DNA of 64,000 bases from Pseudomonas nabeulensis (GTDB taxonomy: Bacteria; Pseudomonadota; Gammaproteobacteria; Pseudomonadales; Pseudomonadaceae): positions 1 through 64,000 of the forward strand of contig NZ_QUZT01000033.1 in the NCBI RefSeq assembly GCF_004682045.1, given 5' to 3'. The notes beneath the pieces are model-generated. The model ran no database searches. It saw only the letters and a program-made list of their open reading frames with translations, and was not told the DNA's origin. Shown one piece after another: positions 17,197 to 24,679 of the stretch; within the stretch, counting starts at the first letter, position 1, and each line of letters starts with the position of its first letter. The translations under genes and the position numbers were made by a program.

Positions 17197-18364
17197 AGCG
17201 CGCTTCGAGGCGCTGGATGCCTTCCTGATCGAACACCGAGGGCTGTGGAAACCACGGCCCTTTACCCATCGCCAGCTCGCCTGGGAAACCCGGCATCCCG
17301 AGCTTGCACACTGGTTGCGCCAACGCTCGCTGGATGACGCCGAAACCAGCCACAACACCCCGCACGACCTGCCCGCTCCCGCACCTTTTCCACAGCTTGC
17401 CGCGCAGGCTCGCCAGCTCAGCGCTGTGGATAACTTGCCAGCCCAACACCTGGCACCCGCCCACCATCGCCTGAATGTCGATGTACCGGGTCGCAAGTGG
17501 CAACAGATCGAGGCTTTCGGCGCCGCCCTGCAGTTTGCGCACACCCCCACGCACTGGCTGGACTGGTGCGCCGGCAAGGGCCACCTTGGCCGGCGCCTGC
17601 TGCAAACCGGGCAACAACTGACCTGCCTGGAATATGACCCGGCATTGATCGCATCAGGGCAATCCTTGAGCGACCACCACGGCTTGGCCGTAACCCATCG
17701 TCTGCAAGATGTGATGGCCGACGTCACGCTCAGCCCCGACCACACGCCCGTCGCCCTGCACGCCTGCGGCGACCTGCATGTGCGCCTGCTGCAACTGGCC
17801 AACACCGTCGGCTGCAAACAACTGGCGGTGGCGCCCTGCTGCTACAACCGCATCAGTGCCGACCGCTACCAGCCGCTGTCCCGTGCAGGCCGCGCCTCAA
17901 CCCTGCAACTGTCGCTGGATGATCTTGGCCTGCCATTAAGCGAAACGGTCACTGCCGGTACCCGCATACGCCTGCAACGGGATACGTCCATGGCGCGGCG
18001 CCTGGGCTTTGATCAACTGCAACGCCAACTGCGTCAGTGCGATGAATACCTGCCCACGCCGTCCCTGGCCGCCAGTTGGCTGAACCAACCGTTCGCCGAC
18101 TACTGCCGGGAACTGGCGCGCCTCAAAGGGTTATCCACAGGTGTACAGGATTGGGAAGCGCTGGAGGCCTACGGCTGGAAGCGCCTGGCCGAGGTCAGAA
18201 ACCTGGAATTGCTGCGTGGTCTGTTTCGACGCCCACTGGAGCTGTGGCTGGTTCTGGATCGGGCATTGTTTCTTGCGGAAAACGGCTACAACGTCGAGGT
18301 CGGCAGCTTCTGCGATGCGGCATTGACGCCGCGCAACTTGATGGTGCTTGCCGAGCGCAATTAA
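17177..18364 (+). CDS. Class I SAM-dependent methyltransferase (METTL25/RRNAD1-like domain)
   Basis: This 395-residue protein has the AdoMet-binding motif WLDWCAGKGHLGRRLL near 133-148, followed by LTCLEYDP as motif II. A cysteine-rich segment AVALHACGDLHVRLL ... AVAPCCYNRI matches the PF13679-type methyltransferases. The N-terminal 120 residues are poorly conserved to the eye and Pro/Ala-rich. The target is unknown. It is the last gene of the amino acid transporter operon and overlaps the HisM-like gene by 20 bases; no functional link to transport is evident. Two perfect TTATCCACA boxes (one per strand) lie inside it. Confidence 0.75.
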   Translation: MRARDAKARFEALDAFLIEHRGLWKPRPFTHRQLAWETRHPELAHWLRQRSLDDAETSHNTPHDLPAPAPFPQLAAQARQLSAVDNLPAQHLAPAHHRLNVDVPGRKWQQIEAFGAALQFAHTPTHWLDWCAGKGHLGRRLLQTGQQLTCLEYDPALIASGQSLSDHHGLAVTHRLQDVMADVTLSPDHTPVALHACGDLHVRLLQLANTVGCKQLAVAPCCYNRISADRYQPLSRAGRASTLQLSLDDLGLPLSETVTAGTRIRLQRDTSMARRLGFDQLQRQLRQCDEYLPTPSLAASWLNQPFADYCRELARLKGLSTGVQDWEALEAYGWKRLAEVRNLELLRGLFRRPLELWLVLDRALFLAENGYNVEVGSFCDAALTPRNLMVLAERN

Positions 18365-18606
18365 AGGGCAAAATTGTCGCACGCCAGCCTGTGGATAACT
18401 CTGTTGATGGAATCTTTACAGAGCCTGTAGTTATCTATGCTCGGTGCCAAAACACACGCTGATCATTTTTTGCACACCCCCTAAAAGCGCACGAAAAACA
18501 GGCAGTTGCAGCCCAATGAGAAGCGCTCCACAAAATGGATGTTTCGTGACAAGCCGATCCAACCGATTGTGCATAAGCATCTGGCGATAAGCGTATAAAT
18601 CGCGTG

Positions 18607-19539
18607 TTAGGCGGTTTTTTTCGGCGCCTTCAATAGCCGGCACAGGTCGTTGATGTCGTCCATCGCCATGCTGGTGACGCGGTTATCCAACGGGTCGGTG
18701 CCGAAGGCCAAGGCTTCGCTGATAGCCATGTCGCGGTGCACCTCCAAAGGCGCCTGACCCAATCGCTGCTGGAACGCTTCGACCATATCCAGATTGAAGG
18801 CTTTGCTGTCATCGACCTGGTTGATCAAAAAATGCACACGAGGCGAGTACTCGCGCTCAAGGTAGGGCGCGAGCATTGCGTCCACTTGATCCAGCGTGCC
18901 CAGGGAAGCGGCATCGGCTTGGGCGACGATCAGCACCACATCGGCCACGTTCAGCGCTTGCTGGCTGTAGACGTTATTGCCGGCGGGAGTATCGATAACC
19001 ACCGTGTGGCGCTCGCTGAGGTTTAACGCCGACAGATGTTGTGCGAGCCAATCCGGCTCACGCTTGAGCCAACGTTGCAGGTTTTCTCGCTGTTGGGAGT
19101 CGGTGTCGCCGAAGGTGATCACCTGGCAACCGGCAAACCCCGGCTGCTGGATCTGCGCCCATTGCGCGTTGCGCAGGCTGGTGCGACCTACACCGCACAC
19201 GCCCGCACTGACGCCGAAGTGATGACGCAAGGCATTCTGCGGGTCCAGGTCCAACGCCAGCACCGACTCACCGTGACGCTGCAGGCCGCTGCTCAAGGCC
19301 GTGGCCAAGGTACTACGGCCCACGCCACCATTGACCGACACCAACGCAACCACTTTCGGACGCAGCATCGTGGCATCCCCCGGCAGGGTATGTTCATTCG
19401 CGCAGGGCATTTGAGGGGGGAACGGGCTGCCGTCATCAACGGGAATACTGCCGAAGAAATGCAAACGCGCGTCCAGCCCTCGGGCATCTCGGGTGACGTT
19501 CTTACCGAACAGCACCAACAGTCGATCTGTGAAACTCAT
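18607..19539 (-). CDS. Orphan BcsQ/WssA-like MinD/ParA-family ATPase
   Basis: This protein of about 310 residues has a MinD/ParA-type domain from residue 58 on. The P-loop reads VNGGVGRST, so the signature Lys is Asn and the P-loop Lys is Arg. E. coli BcsQ also has an irregular P-loop, which is why I prefer this family. Other motifs are LALDLDPQNALRHHFGV and TVVIDTPAGNN. The N-terminal 57 residues are an extension resembling WssA. BcsQ-type proteins place cellulose synthase at the pole. No cellulose synthase gene follows: the next gene is a convergent methyltransferase. An ATG at 19539 with GGGAG upstream is preferred; an internal Met near residue 58 is an alternative start. Confidence 0.7.
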   Translation of the reverse strand: MSFTDRLLVLFGKNVTRDARGLDARLHFFGSIPVDDGSPFPPQMPCANEHTLPGDATMLRPKVVALVSVNGGVGRSTLATALSSGLQRHGESVLALDLDPQNALRHHFGVSAGVCGVGRTSLRNAQWAQIQQPGFAGCQVITFGDTDSQQRENLQRWLKREPDWLAQHLSALNLSERHTVVIDTPAGNNVYSQQALNVADVVLIVAQADAASLGTLDQVDAMLAPYLEREYSPRVHFLINQVDDSKAFNLDMVEAFQQRLGQAPLEVHRDMAISEALAFGTDPLDNRVTSMAMDDINDLCRLLKAPKKTA

Positions 19540-19542
19540 CAC

Positions 19543-19897
19543 CCAAACTCCCTCGACGCGGCTTAAAGACGTGAGGGGTCGACAAGGAGAAGGCTCGTCG
19601 CAGGTCTTTTTATAGGCGCCTCTGTGGTCACATTCTGTGACACAGCAGGCAAAGTGTCATTATTTTGATGATCCGACTACATATTTTTTAGATAAACGGC
19701 AAATCGTCAAATTAATGACCAAAAATCGTTGACTCATAAGTGTTTCCAATCGAGATCCGGGCGAACGTATCCCCATGTAGGCAAACCCTGCGCACAAACA
19801 CTACGAAACAAAACCCGCCGCTGCGCGACACAGACCAGACACCTCCCCGGCATTCAATAGCTCCCACACCCACTATTGATTCCCCGAGGACACCGCC
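19543..19897. other. Divergent intergenic region with an inverted repeat
   Basis: There is no gene in these 355 bases. An inverted repeat GTCACA-TTC-TGTGAC lies at 19627-19641, within a wider TGTGGTCACA...TGTGACACA symmetry. It is a candidate operator about 90 bases upstream of the BcsQ-like gene. The stretch 19650-19740 is AT-rich. Confidence 0.4.
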
Positions 19898-20131
19898 ATG
19901 AACCCCAACAACTGGAACATCTTCATCGCCGCCAGCCTGCTCGCCTTCACCCTCAACGCCCACGCAGACGTCAAGCCGAGCCCGGACATCCAACGCGTCC
20001 TCTCCACCGTCGAAGACAAGAGCCCCTCCTGCGGCGTGGTCAATGCCCACATGACCTACCTCGATTCCCACGGCCAAAAACAAGTGCTCAACTACAGCAA
20101 ATTCGCCAGCAACTGCGCCGATGGCAGCTAA
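19898..20131 (+). CDS. Small secreted DUF2790-family protein
   Basis: This 77-residue protein has an N-terminal signal peptide ending about AHA (residue 23). The mature part has two cysteines (PSCGVV and NCADGS) that could form a disulphide, and the segment HMTYLDSHGQKQVLNY is typical of the Pseudomonas DUF2790 proteins. GAGG lies upstream of the ATG. Function is unknown; family members are periplasmic or secreted and are often induced by metal or stress. An inverted repeat ACGCCCGCG / CGCGGGCGT at 20137-20167 follows but has no T-run. Confidence 0.8.
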   Translation: MNPNNWNIFIAASLLAFTLNAHADVKPSPDIQRVLSTVEDKSPSCGVVNAHMTYLDSHGQKQVLNYSKFASNCADGS

Positions 20132-20212
20132 CAGAAACGCCCGCGCTTTCACCGAAAACGCGGGCGTCGTGAAAAAACCTGCCATTTCGCAAAAATAGTC
20201 AGAATTCAGGGG

Positions 20213-20240
20213 TTTACAGAACCTCGCCAATCGCTATAAT
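20213..20240 (+). promoter_or_regulatory. Sigma-70 promoter of tRNA-Thr
   Basis: TTTACA at 20213-20218 and a perfect TATAAT at 20235-20240 are separated by 16 bases, 14 bases before the tRNA. Confidence 0.75.
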
Positions 20241-20254
20241 CGTCGCCCTAACAC

Positions 20255-20330
<76 letters not shown>

Positions 20331-20373
20331 TTTGAGGTTCCAGAGAAGGCTTTCAAAATCTCTGGAACCCTTG

Positions 20374-20400
20374 AAAAACCCGCCTTCTGGCGGGTTTTTT
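20374..20400 (+). terminator. Terminator after tRNA-Thr
   Basis: AAAAA, stem CCCGCC, loop TTCT, stem GGCGGG and six T residues. Just before it, a second hairpin at 20336-20369 has an 11-bp stem (GGTTCCAGAGA / TCTCTGGAACC). Confidence 0.85.
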
Positions 20401-20453
20401 CGTTTTGGCGTTCCGTCGGATTCCGGTGCAGCCAGCGAGAATAAGGATAGATT

Positions 20454-20492
20454 TAAGGGTACCTACCAATTCGATATTGGAAAGTACCCTTA
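20454..20492 (+). promoter_or_regulatory. Nested inverted repeat covering the integrase ribosome site and start
   Basis: The arms TAAGGGTAC and GTACCCTTA enclose a second pair CCAAT / ATTGG. The final A is the first base of the integrase ATG. The likely ribosome site GGAAAG (20479-20484) is partly inside the inner stem. In RNA the fold would hide the start region. As DNA the repeats could be recombinase or regulator binding sites. Confidence 0.6.
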
Positions 20493-21811
20493 TGGCCAGG
20501 ACCACAGCTCCGCTCACTGACACCGCCTGCCGTACAGCCAAACCTCGGGAGCGCGAGTACAAGCTCTTCGATGGCGACGGCCTCTACCTGCTCGTACAGC
20601 CCAACGGGCGCAAAGGCTGGCGGCTCAGGTACGTGAAGCCCGATGGCCGCGAAGGTCTCACTGCCCTCGGCAGTTACCCGGTAGTGGGATTGGCCGACGC
20701 GCGCCGCAAGCGGCTTGAACTCAAACAGCAACTCGCCAACGGCATTGATCCCATCCAGTCCAAGCAACAAGCCAAGACTCAAGCCGTGATCAATGGGCGT
20801 ACCTTAGAAAGTGTCGCGCTCGATTGGTATGCCGGCATGGTGCCCAAGTGGGCGCCGGGCCACGCCAAAACTGTGCTCAGCCGGTTGAAGACCCACGTAT
20901 TCCCAATCATCGGCGCCAAGGCAATCGTCGAGCTCGATACCCACGACCTCATGCAGCCGCTGGAGGCGGTGACGAAGCGTGGCACCATCGACGTCGCGCT
21001 CAGGATCAAGAACTACCTGCAAAGCATAATGCGCGAGGCCAAACGCCTTCGGCTGATCAAGGTGAACCCAGCTCACGACCTCGATGGCGCAATCAAGGCG
21101 CCACGAGTGACCCACCGTCCCGCACTACCCTTATCGCGACTACCGGAGCTACAAGCTTGTATCGAAGCATATAAAGGTCGTGCCCTTACCCGCCTGACGG
21201 TGATGCTGTCGCTGCACGTATTCGTGCGCTCCAGCGAACTGCGCTTCGCACGGTGGAACGAGTTCGACCTCAAGCGCGGCATCTGGGAAATCCCCGACAC
21301 TCGCCCGGCGCTGGACGGCGTGCCCTTTTCCACACGGGGTACAAAGATGGCTGGTGACATCCATCTTGTACCCTTATCGCCACCAGCAGTGGCTTTGCTG
21401 GAACAGATCCACACGATCACCGGCAAATTCGACCTAGTGTTTGCCGGCGACGCCAAGCCATGGAAACCGATGTCCGAGAACACGGTGAATGCTGCGCTTA
21501 GGACAATGGGCTACGACACCAAAGTGGACATCTGCGGCCACGGCTTTCGCGCCATGGCGTGTAGCGCACTGATCGAGTCCGGGTTGTGGTCGGAAACGGC
21601 AATCGAGCGGCAGATGAGCCACAAGGAACGCAACAATGTGCGCGCCGCGTATATCCACAAGGCCGAATTCCTTGAGGAGCGCCGGATGATCATGACTTGG
21701 TGGAGCCGGTTTCTGGAGGCAAACCGCGAGGACCATGTAACGCCACATGAATTTGCCAAGCAGGCGGGTGAGAACGTTACGCGCATTCGCAGTGCCAGGT
21801 GGGCCGAGTAG
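20492..21811 (+). CDS. P4-type tyrosine integrase
   Basis: This 439-residue protein has an N-terminal DUF4102-type arm-binding domain (DTACRTAKPREREYKLFDGD, GLYLLVQPNGRKGWRLRY), a core-binding domain and a C-terminal catalytic domain. Catalytic residues are Arg in FVRSSELRFARW, His-x-x-Arg in GHGFRAMACS, a His in QMSHKERN and the nucleophile Tyr in AAYIHKAEF. It starts 160 bases after tRNA-Thr and reads away from it. The ATG at 20492 gives the family N-terminus and is preceded by GGAAAG. The 12-mer TACCCTTATCGC occurs twice in the gene (21126, 21369) and echoes the arm next to the start. Confidence 0.93.
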   Translation: MARTTAPLTDTACRTAKPREREYKLFDGDGLYLLVQPNGRKGWRLRYVKPDGREGLTALGSYPVVGLADARRKRLELKQQLANGIDPIQSKQQAKTQAVINGRTLESVALDWYAGMVPKWAPGHAKTVLSRLKTHVFPIIGAKAIVELDTHDLMQPLEAVTKRGTIDVALRIKNYLQSIMREAKRLRLIKVNPAHDLDGAIKAPRVTHRPALPLSRLPELQACIEAYKGRALTRLTVMLSLHVFVRSSELRFARWNEFDLKRGIWEIPDTRPALDGVPFSTRGTKMAGDIHLVPLSPPAVALLEQIHTITGKFDLVFAGDAKPWKPMSENTVNAALRTMGYDTKVDICGHGFRAMACSALIESGLWSETAIERQMSHKERNNVRAAYIHKAEFLEERRMIMTWWSRFLEANREDHVTPHEFAKQAGENVTRIRSARWAE

Positions 21812-21879
21812 CCCGCCTCCCCACCGCTACAAACCCGCTGTGAAGTTACACGCCGCGCCGCATGAAGCTCCTCCGCGCG

Positions 21880-21924
21880 GGTCCTTTTAAACCGGGCTGC
21901 AAAGCCGCCCCGTTTAAAAGGACC
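21880..21924. repeat. Large palindrome GGTCCTTTTAAAC / GTTTAAAAGGACC
   Basis: The arms are perfect over 13 bp, with a GC-rich loop that can extend the stem (GGGC...GCCC). It lies 69 bases after the integrase stop and could act as a terminator or as a palindromic repeat of the REP type. Confidence 0.7.
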
Positions 21925-21960
21925 GAACCGTAGAGAAAAACAGCTGGCACAGCTTAGCGT

Positions 21961-22051
21961 CTGTGGAAAACCAACATTGTCCACCGGGGGATAGTTTTAT
22001 CCACAGGCGCTAATTATCTGAATTCAGGCCGCTTGACGACTTTTGTCCACA
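21961..22051. repeat. Cluster of TTATCCACA/TTGTCCACA boxes
   Basis: TTGTCCACC (21977-21985), TTATCCACA (21997-22005) and TTGTCCACA (22043-22051) occur on the plus strand, with CTGTGGAAAA at 21961 facing them. TTATCCACA is a perfect DnaA-box consensus. They could also be arm sites for the integrase. Confidence 0.45.
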
Positions 22052-22740
22052 GGTGTAAACCAGAAATTGCAAGCGCTGCCGAGGCAGCAAAATGTGGCCA
22101 GAAACCTGAAAGGTCACGCCCCTCGTGAGACGGTTCATCCCAAGTACGATTCGCGTCCGGTAGCTCGTACGGTCACTACCCATGTGATGGATGCCTACTC
22201 AGTATCGTTGCCACTGCGGCAACCACCCTACCCTTCTGCCCAGCAGCAATTTATCCGCTTGGCCATTTCGTGTGCGCCAACCCTTCGCCCGTCTCTTTCT
22301 CCAGGAAAGAGACGGGCACGCAAACCACTGCTGCAGCCCATATAGAACGTGGCTTTGCCGCAATCCTCCTCGTGACAATCGGCGTGACAAACACCGAAGT
22401 CACCAGCAACAGCGATGTAGATGATGGTGCCGCAGGCCATGGATTGGACTGCACCTGGCTGACAGCGAGGCATGCCCCGGTCACCGCATAGCTGCCTTCA
22501 CCCGCCTCAGGATCTCGCGGCGATGGTTTCGTCCGCCAACGCAGCCTCCACCCGCCCACCGGTAACGGTGCTCAGGAGGCCAGATCATGAGATGCCCATG
22601 CTCCCGGTCGTAAGGAGCCGCCAGTCCAGCGTTAAGGACATCCCCACAGGCCGCAGGGGCCTTGATCCCTGATAACACTCAACATTCTTGGCGGGATGAC
22701 GTGGGGCGAGAACTGGAGAAACGGGTAGGAGGTAAGCGAC

Positions 22741-23721
22741 ATGGCATTAGTGGGTAGACGCGATGGTCGTAATTTCGGCTACGGCAGACAATTGAGCTAC
22801 GCGGGGCCGCGGGCGCTGAAAGACATGTTTGGCAGCGGCCACTACGGCACGGTCAAGGCGCACAGTGACCGGTGGCGGGCATTCGTGAAGTGGTGCCGGT
22901 CCGAAGCGGGCCCCGGGGTCAACGATGCGCAGCAGATTGACCGCGAGGTGTTGTCGAACTATGCCGCATACCTTCGCGGCCTGGTTGAGCACGGCCACCT
23001 AGCTATCTGCACTGCGCAAAACCGGCTATCTAGCGTTAATAGAACAATGGCAGCACTTCGCGGTGATCAGTATGTGAAAGTGCCAAGTCCGAGCACGGCG
23101 TTGGGTATGCAACGAACCGGGGTTCGTCAATCGGTGCCGCAGGGCCAAGATCTCGAACACATACAGCGAATAGTCGAAGCGCTTTGCAGCCGTCAACATC
23201 TAAGGGCCGCGGCGATCGTGCAGCTGGCACGAGCCACCGGTATGCGTTTGCGTGAGGCCATCTTGGCTGACCTGCCACGGTTGAGCCGCGAGGCTGAAAG
23301 CTTAGCCAAGATCAACATTCAGGACGGCACCAAAGGCGGCCGCGCCGGTGCATCAGCACATCGCTGGATTGCAGTAGACGACCATATTCGTGGCGCCCTT
23401 GAGTTCGCGAAGCAGGTGTCGCCTGCTGGTAACAGGAACCTCATTGCTTCGAACGAAAGCTACTTGAGCATTCTTCAGGAAATCGTCCGTCCCGCACGCG
23501 ACACCATTCATGCATATAACCTCAAAGGCTTCCATGAGCTACGAGCGGCGTATGCATGTGAGCGCTACGAACAAATCACCCAACATCACGCACCTATTAA
23601 CGGTGGTGAATGCTGCCAGCTGAATCCGCACCTCGACCGTGAGGCGCGGAAGCAAGTCAGCTATGAGCTGGGGCACCGTCGGATCGATGTGGTTGCTGCT
23701 TACATCGGAGGACGGACGTGA
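22741..23721 (+). CDS. Tyrosine recombinase of the 'integrase domain-containing' (Integrase_1) type
   Basis: This 326-residue protein has an N-terminal SAM-like domain (RDGRNFGYGRQLSYAGPRAL) and a catalytic domain. Catalytic residues are Arg in ARATGMRLREA, His-x-x-Arg in KGFHELRAAYACERY, His in SYELGHRRIDV and Tyr in VAAYIGG. The family is seen in integrative elements of Pseudomonas and other proteobacteria. AGGAGG precedes the ATG. It overlaps a small downstream gene by four bases. It differs in type from the island integrase at 20492 and suggests that a second element inserted inside, or was captured by, the island. Confidence 0.82.
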   Translation: MALVGRRDGRNFGYGRQLSYAGPRALKDMFGSGHYGTVKAHSDRWRAFVKWCRSEAGPGVNDAQQIDREVLSNYAAYLRGLVEHGHLAICTAQNRLSSVNRTMAALRGDQYVKVPSPSTALGMQRTGVRQSVPQGQDLEHIQRIVEALCSRQHLRAAAIVQLARATGMRLREAILADLPRLSREAESLAKINIQDGTKGGRAGASAHRWIAVDDHIRGALEFAKQVSPAGNRNLIASNESYLSILQEIVRPARDTIHAYNLKGFHELRAAYACERYEQITQHHAPINGGECCQLNPHLDREARKQVSYELGHRRIDVVAAYIGGRT

Positions 23722-23993
23722 GCAAGTCATTCGATATGGAACTGTTCCTGGCTGGTGTGCTGATCGGTTCGCACGCAACGCGACAACGTCATGTGCGCCA
23801 GGCAAAAATCATTCAGGCTGCAATCGCAGGCCGCTGGCAGCGGGAAAACCCTTGGACTTGGCAAAAGAAGCATGTGGTGTGGTTTCTTGAGAATCGCTTG
23901 AGCGAACACAGTCAGGCAACGCGGTATTACTACGTGCTGACGGCCCGACTGCTAGCTCGACGTCTAGGAACGTCATGGCTTTTTAAGCTCTGA
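23718..23993 (+). CDS. Small basic protein paired with the recombinase
   Basis: This 91-residue protein starts at GTG overlapping the recombinase stop (GTGA), with GGAGG upstream. It is rich in Arg, Trp and Gln (ATRQRHVRQAKIIQ, RWQRENPWTWQKKHVVWFL, YYYVLTARLLARRLG). I recognise no domain. Tight coupling and basic charge suggest a DNA-binding accessory factor, such as a directionality factor, or a SAM-like core-binding fragment. Function is not known. Confidence 0.65.
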   Translation: MSKSFDMELFLAGVLIGSHATRQRHVRQAKIIQAAIAGRWQRENPWTWQKKHVVWFLENRLSEHSQATRYYYVLTARLLARRLGTSWLFKL

Positions 23994-24310
23994 AGGGGAT
24001 CTGATCCCGGTAATCACGACCGACTGCAATCGGCCAGAAGCGGACGCTAACGTGAGTGCCGAAAAGCATTGATGATGGCAAAAATTTGGTGGAGTTCGAA
24101 TCTCTCCTTCACCGCCAAATTCAGAAAACACAAACCCCTGATTTTACTAGAGAAAGTCGGTGCTTTGTGGTTTTTGGCGTCTGAAAAAAAGGCCATATGG
24201 GACTGGCGCACTGTTCTGGTGCGAGAAATGCTGTGCGGCAAACGCTGCGTTGGTGATGAACCGACTGCCCTGGACTACGCTGTCAAGGAACCTCGCTCAA
24301 GGACGATCCC
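23994..24310. other. Intergenic junction with tRNA-Ser fragment
   Basis: There is no gene in these 317 bases. A short sequence at 24029-24054 resembles the 'CAATCGGCCAGAAGCGGACG' intergenic motif, variants of which also occur near 27640 and 28870. It is followed by a tRNA-Ser 3' fragment at 24092-24116. Confidence 0.45.
24092..24116 (+). other. 3' end of a tRNA-Ser gene (likely old attachment site)
   Basis: GAGTTCGAATCTCTCCTTCA followed by CCGCCA reads as the T-arm, acceptor strand and CCA of a tRNA-Ser of the GGTGAAG acceptor type. No 5' part of the tRNA precedes it. Such fragments are what an integrating element carries at its end. Confidence 0.55.
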
Positions 24311-24529
24311 ATGCCAAACAGTTCTGAATCCAACGTCGCCACGGCAGATGCTCTGATATTGCTGCTGCACAACCAACATGCCTTGGCCGCAGCAATTGAG
24401 GAGGTCACGAAATGGCTTTCAGATAATGGCGTAGACGCTGTTGCAGAAAACGCAGTTGCGGCGATGGAAACCTTGGATACGAACGCGCAAACAATCACAG
24501 ATGCAATTATGCGACTACGGGAACTCTAG
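24311..24529 (+). CDS. Hypothetical small protein
   Basis: This 72-residue protein is mostly helical and acidic (TADALILLLHNQHALAAAIEEV, ETLDTNAQTITDAI). AAGGA lies seven bases before the ATG. No domain is recognised. It resembles small Pseudomonas hypothetical proteins in overall character. It lies between the tRNA-Ser fragment and the nuclease/DUF2971 pair and is less AT-rich than them. Confidence 0.6.
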   Translation: MPNSSESNVATADALILLLHNQHALAAAIEEVTKWLSDNGVDAVAENAVAAMETLDTNAQTITDAIMRLREL

Positions 24530-24679
24530 GGCTTTGGCCGCCCGCCATTCGCCAAGTGTAAGGGTTCTGACTTGGAGTCATAGGCAGGCTACGTCGAACT
24601 TGTCTTTAAGAGATATTCTTACGATGATAAATTCAGCGTTATGCTCAAAGAGTCTACTCATCTAAATAGAGTTTTAGCG

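Larger units (their letters stand above)
21812..22740. other. Long non-coding stretch inside the island
   Basis: No convincing gene was found in 929 bases. The short frames lack ribosome sites, overlap each other on both strands and have no recognisable motif. The stretch contains a 13-bp-arm palindrome (21880-21924), three CCAC-containing repeats of the type TT(A/G)TCCACA (21977-22051), and otherwise featureless sequence up to the next recombinase. It may hold element attachment or replication signals, or be decayed cargo. Confidence 0.5.

Noticed and set aside
18431..18643. 70-codon minus-strand frame at the end of the BcsQ-like gene, considered as a bcsA remnant
   Set aside because: Low third-position GC, no similarity that I can recognise to the BcsA N-terminus, and it partly overlaps the ATPase gene.
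19627..19641. GTCACATTCTGTGAC considered as a Vfr/CRP site
   Set aside because: The half-sites are in the reverse order to the TGTGA-N6-TCACA consensus and the spacer is three bases, so it is kept only as an unassigned inverted repeat.
22043..22345. 100-codon plus-strand frame in the island's empty stretch
   Set aside because: No ribosome site, proline-rich low-information translation and overlapping frames on the other strand.
24441..24665. 74-codon frame overlapping the hypothetical gene at 24311
   Set aside because: Out of frame with a better-supported gene that has a good ribosome site; arginine/serine-rich shadow translation.
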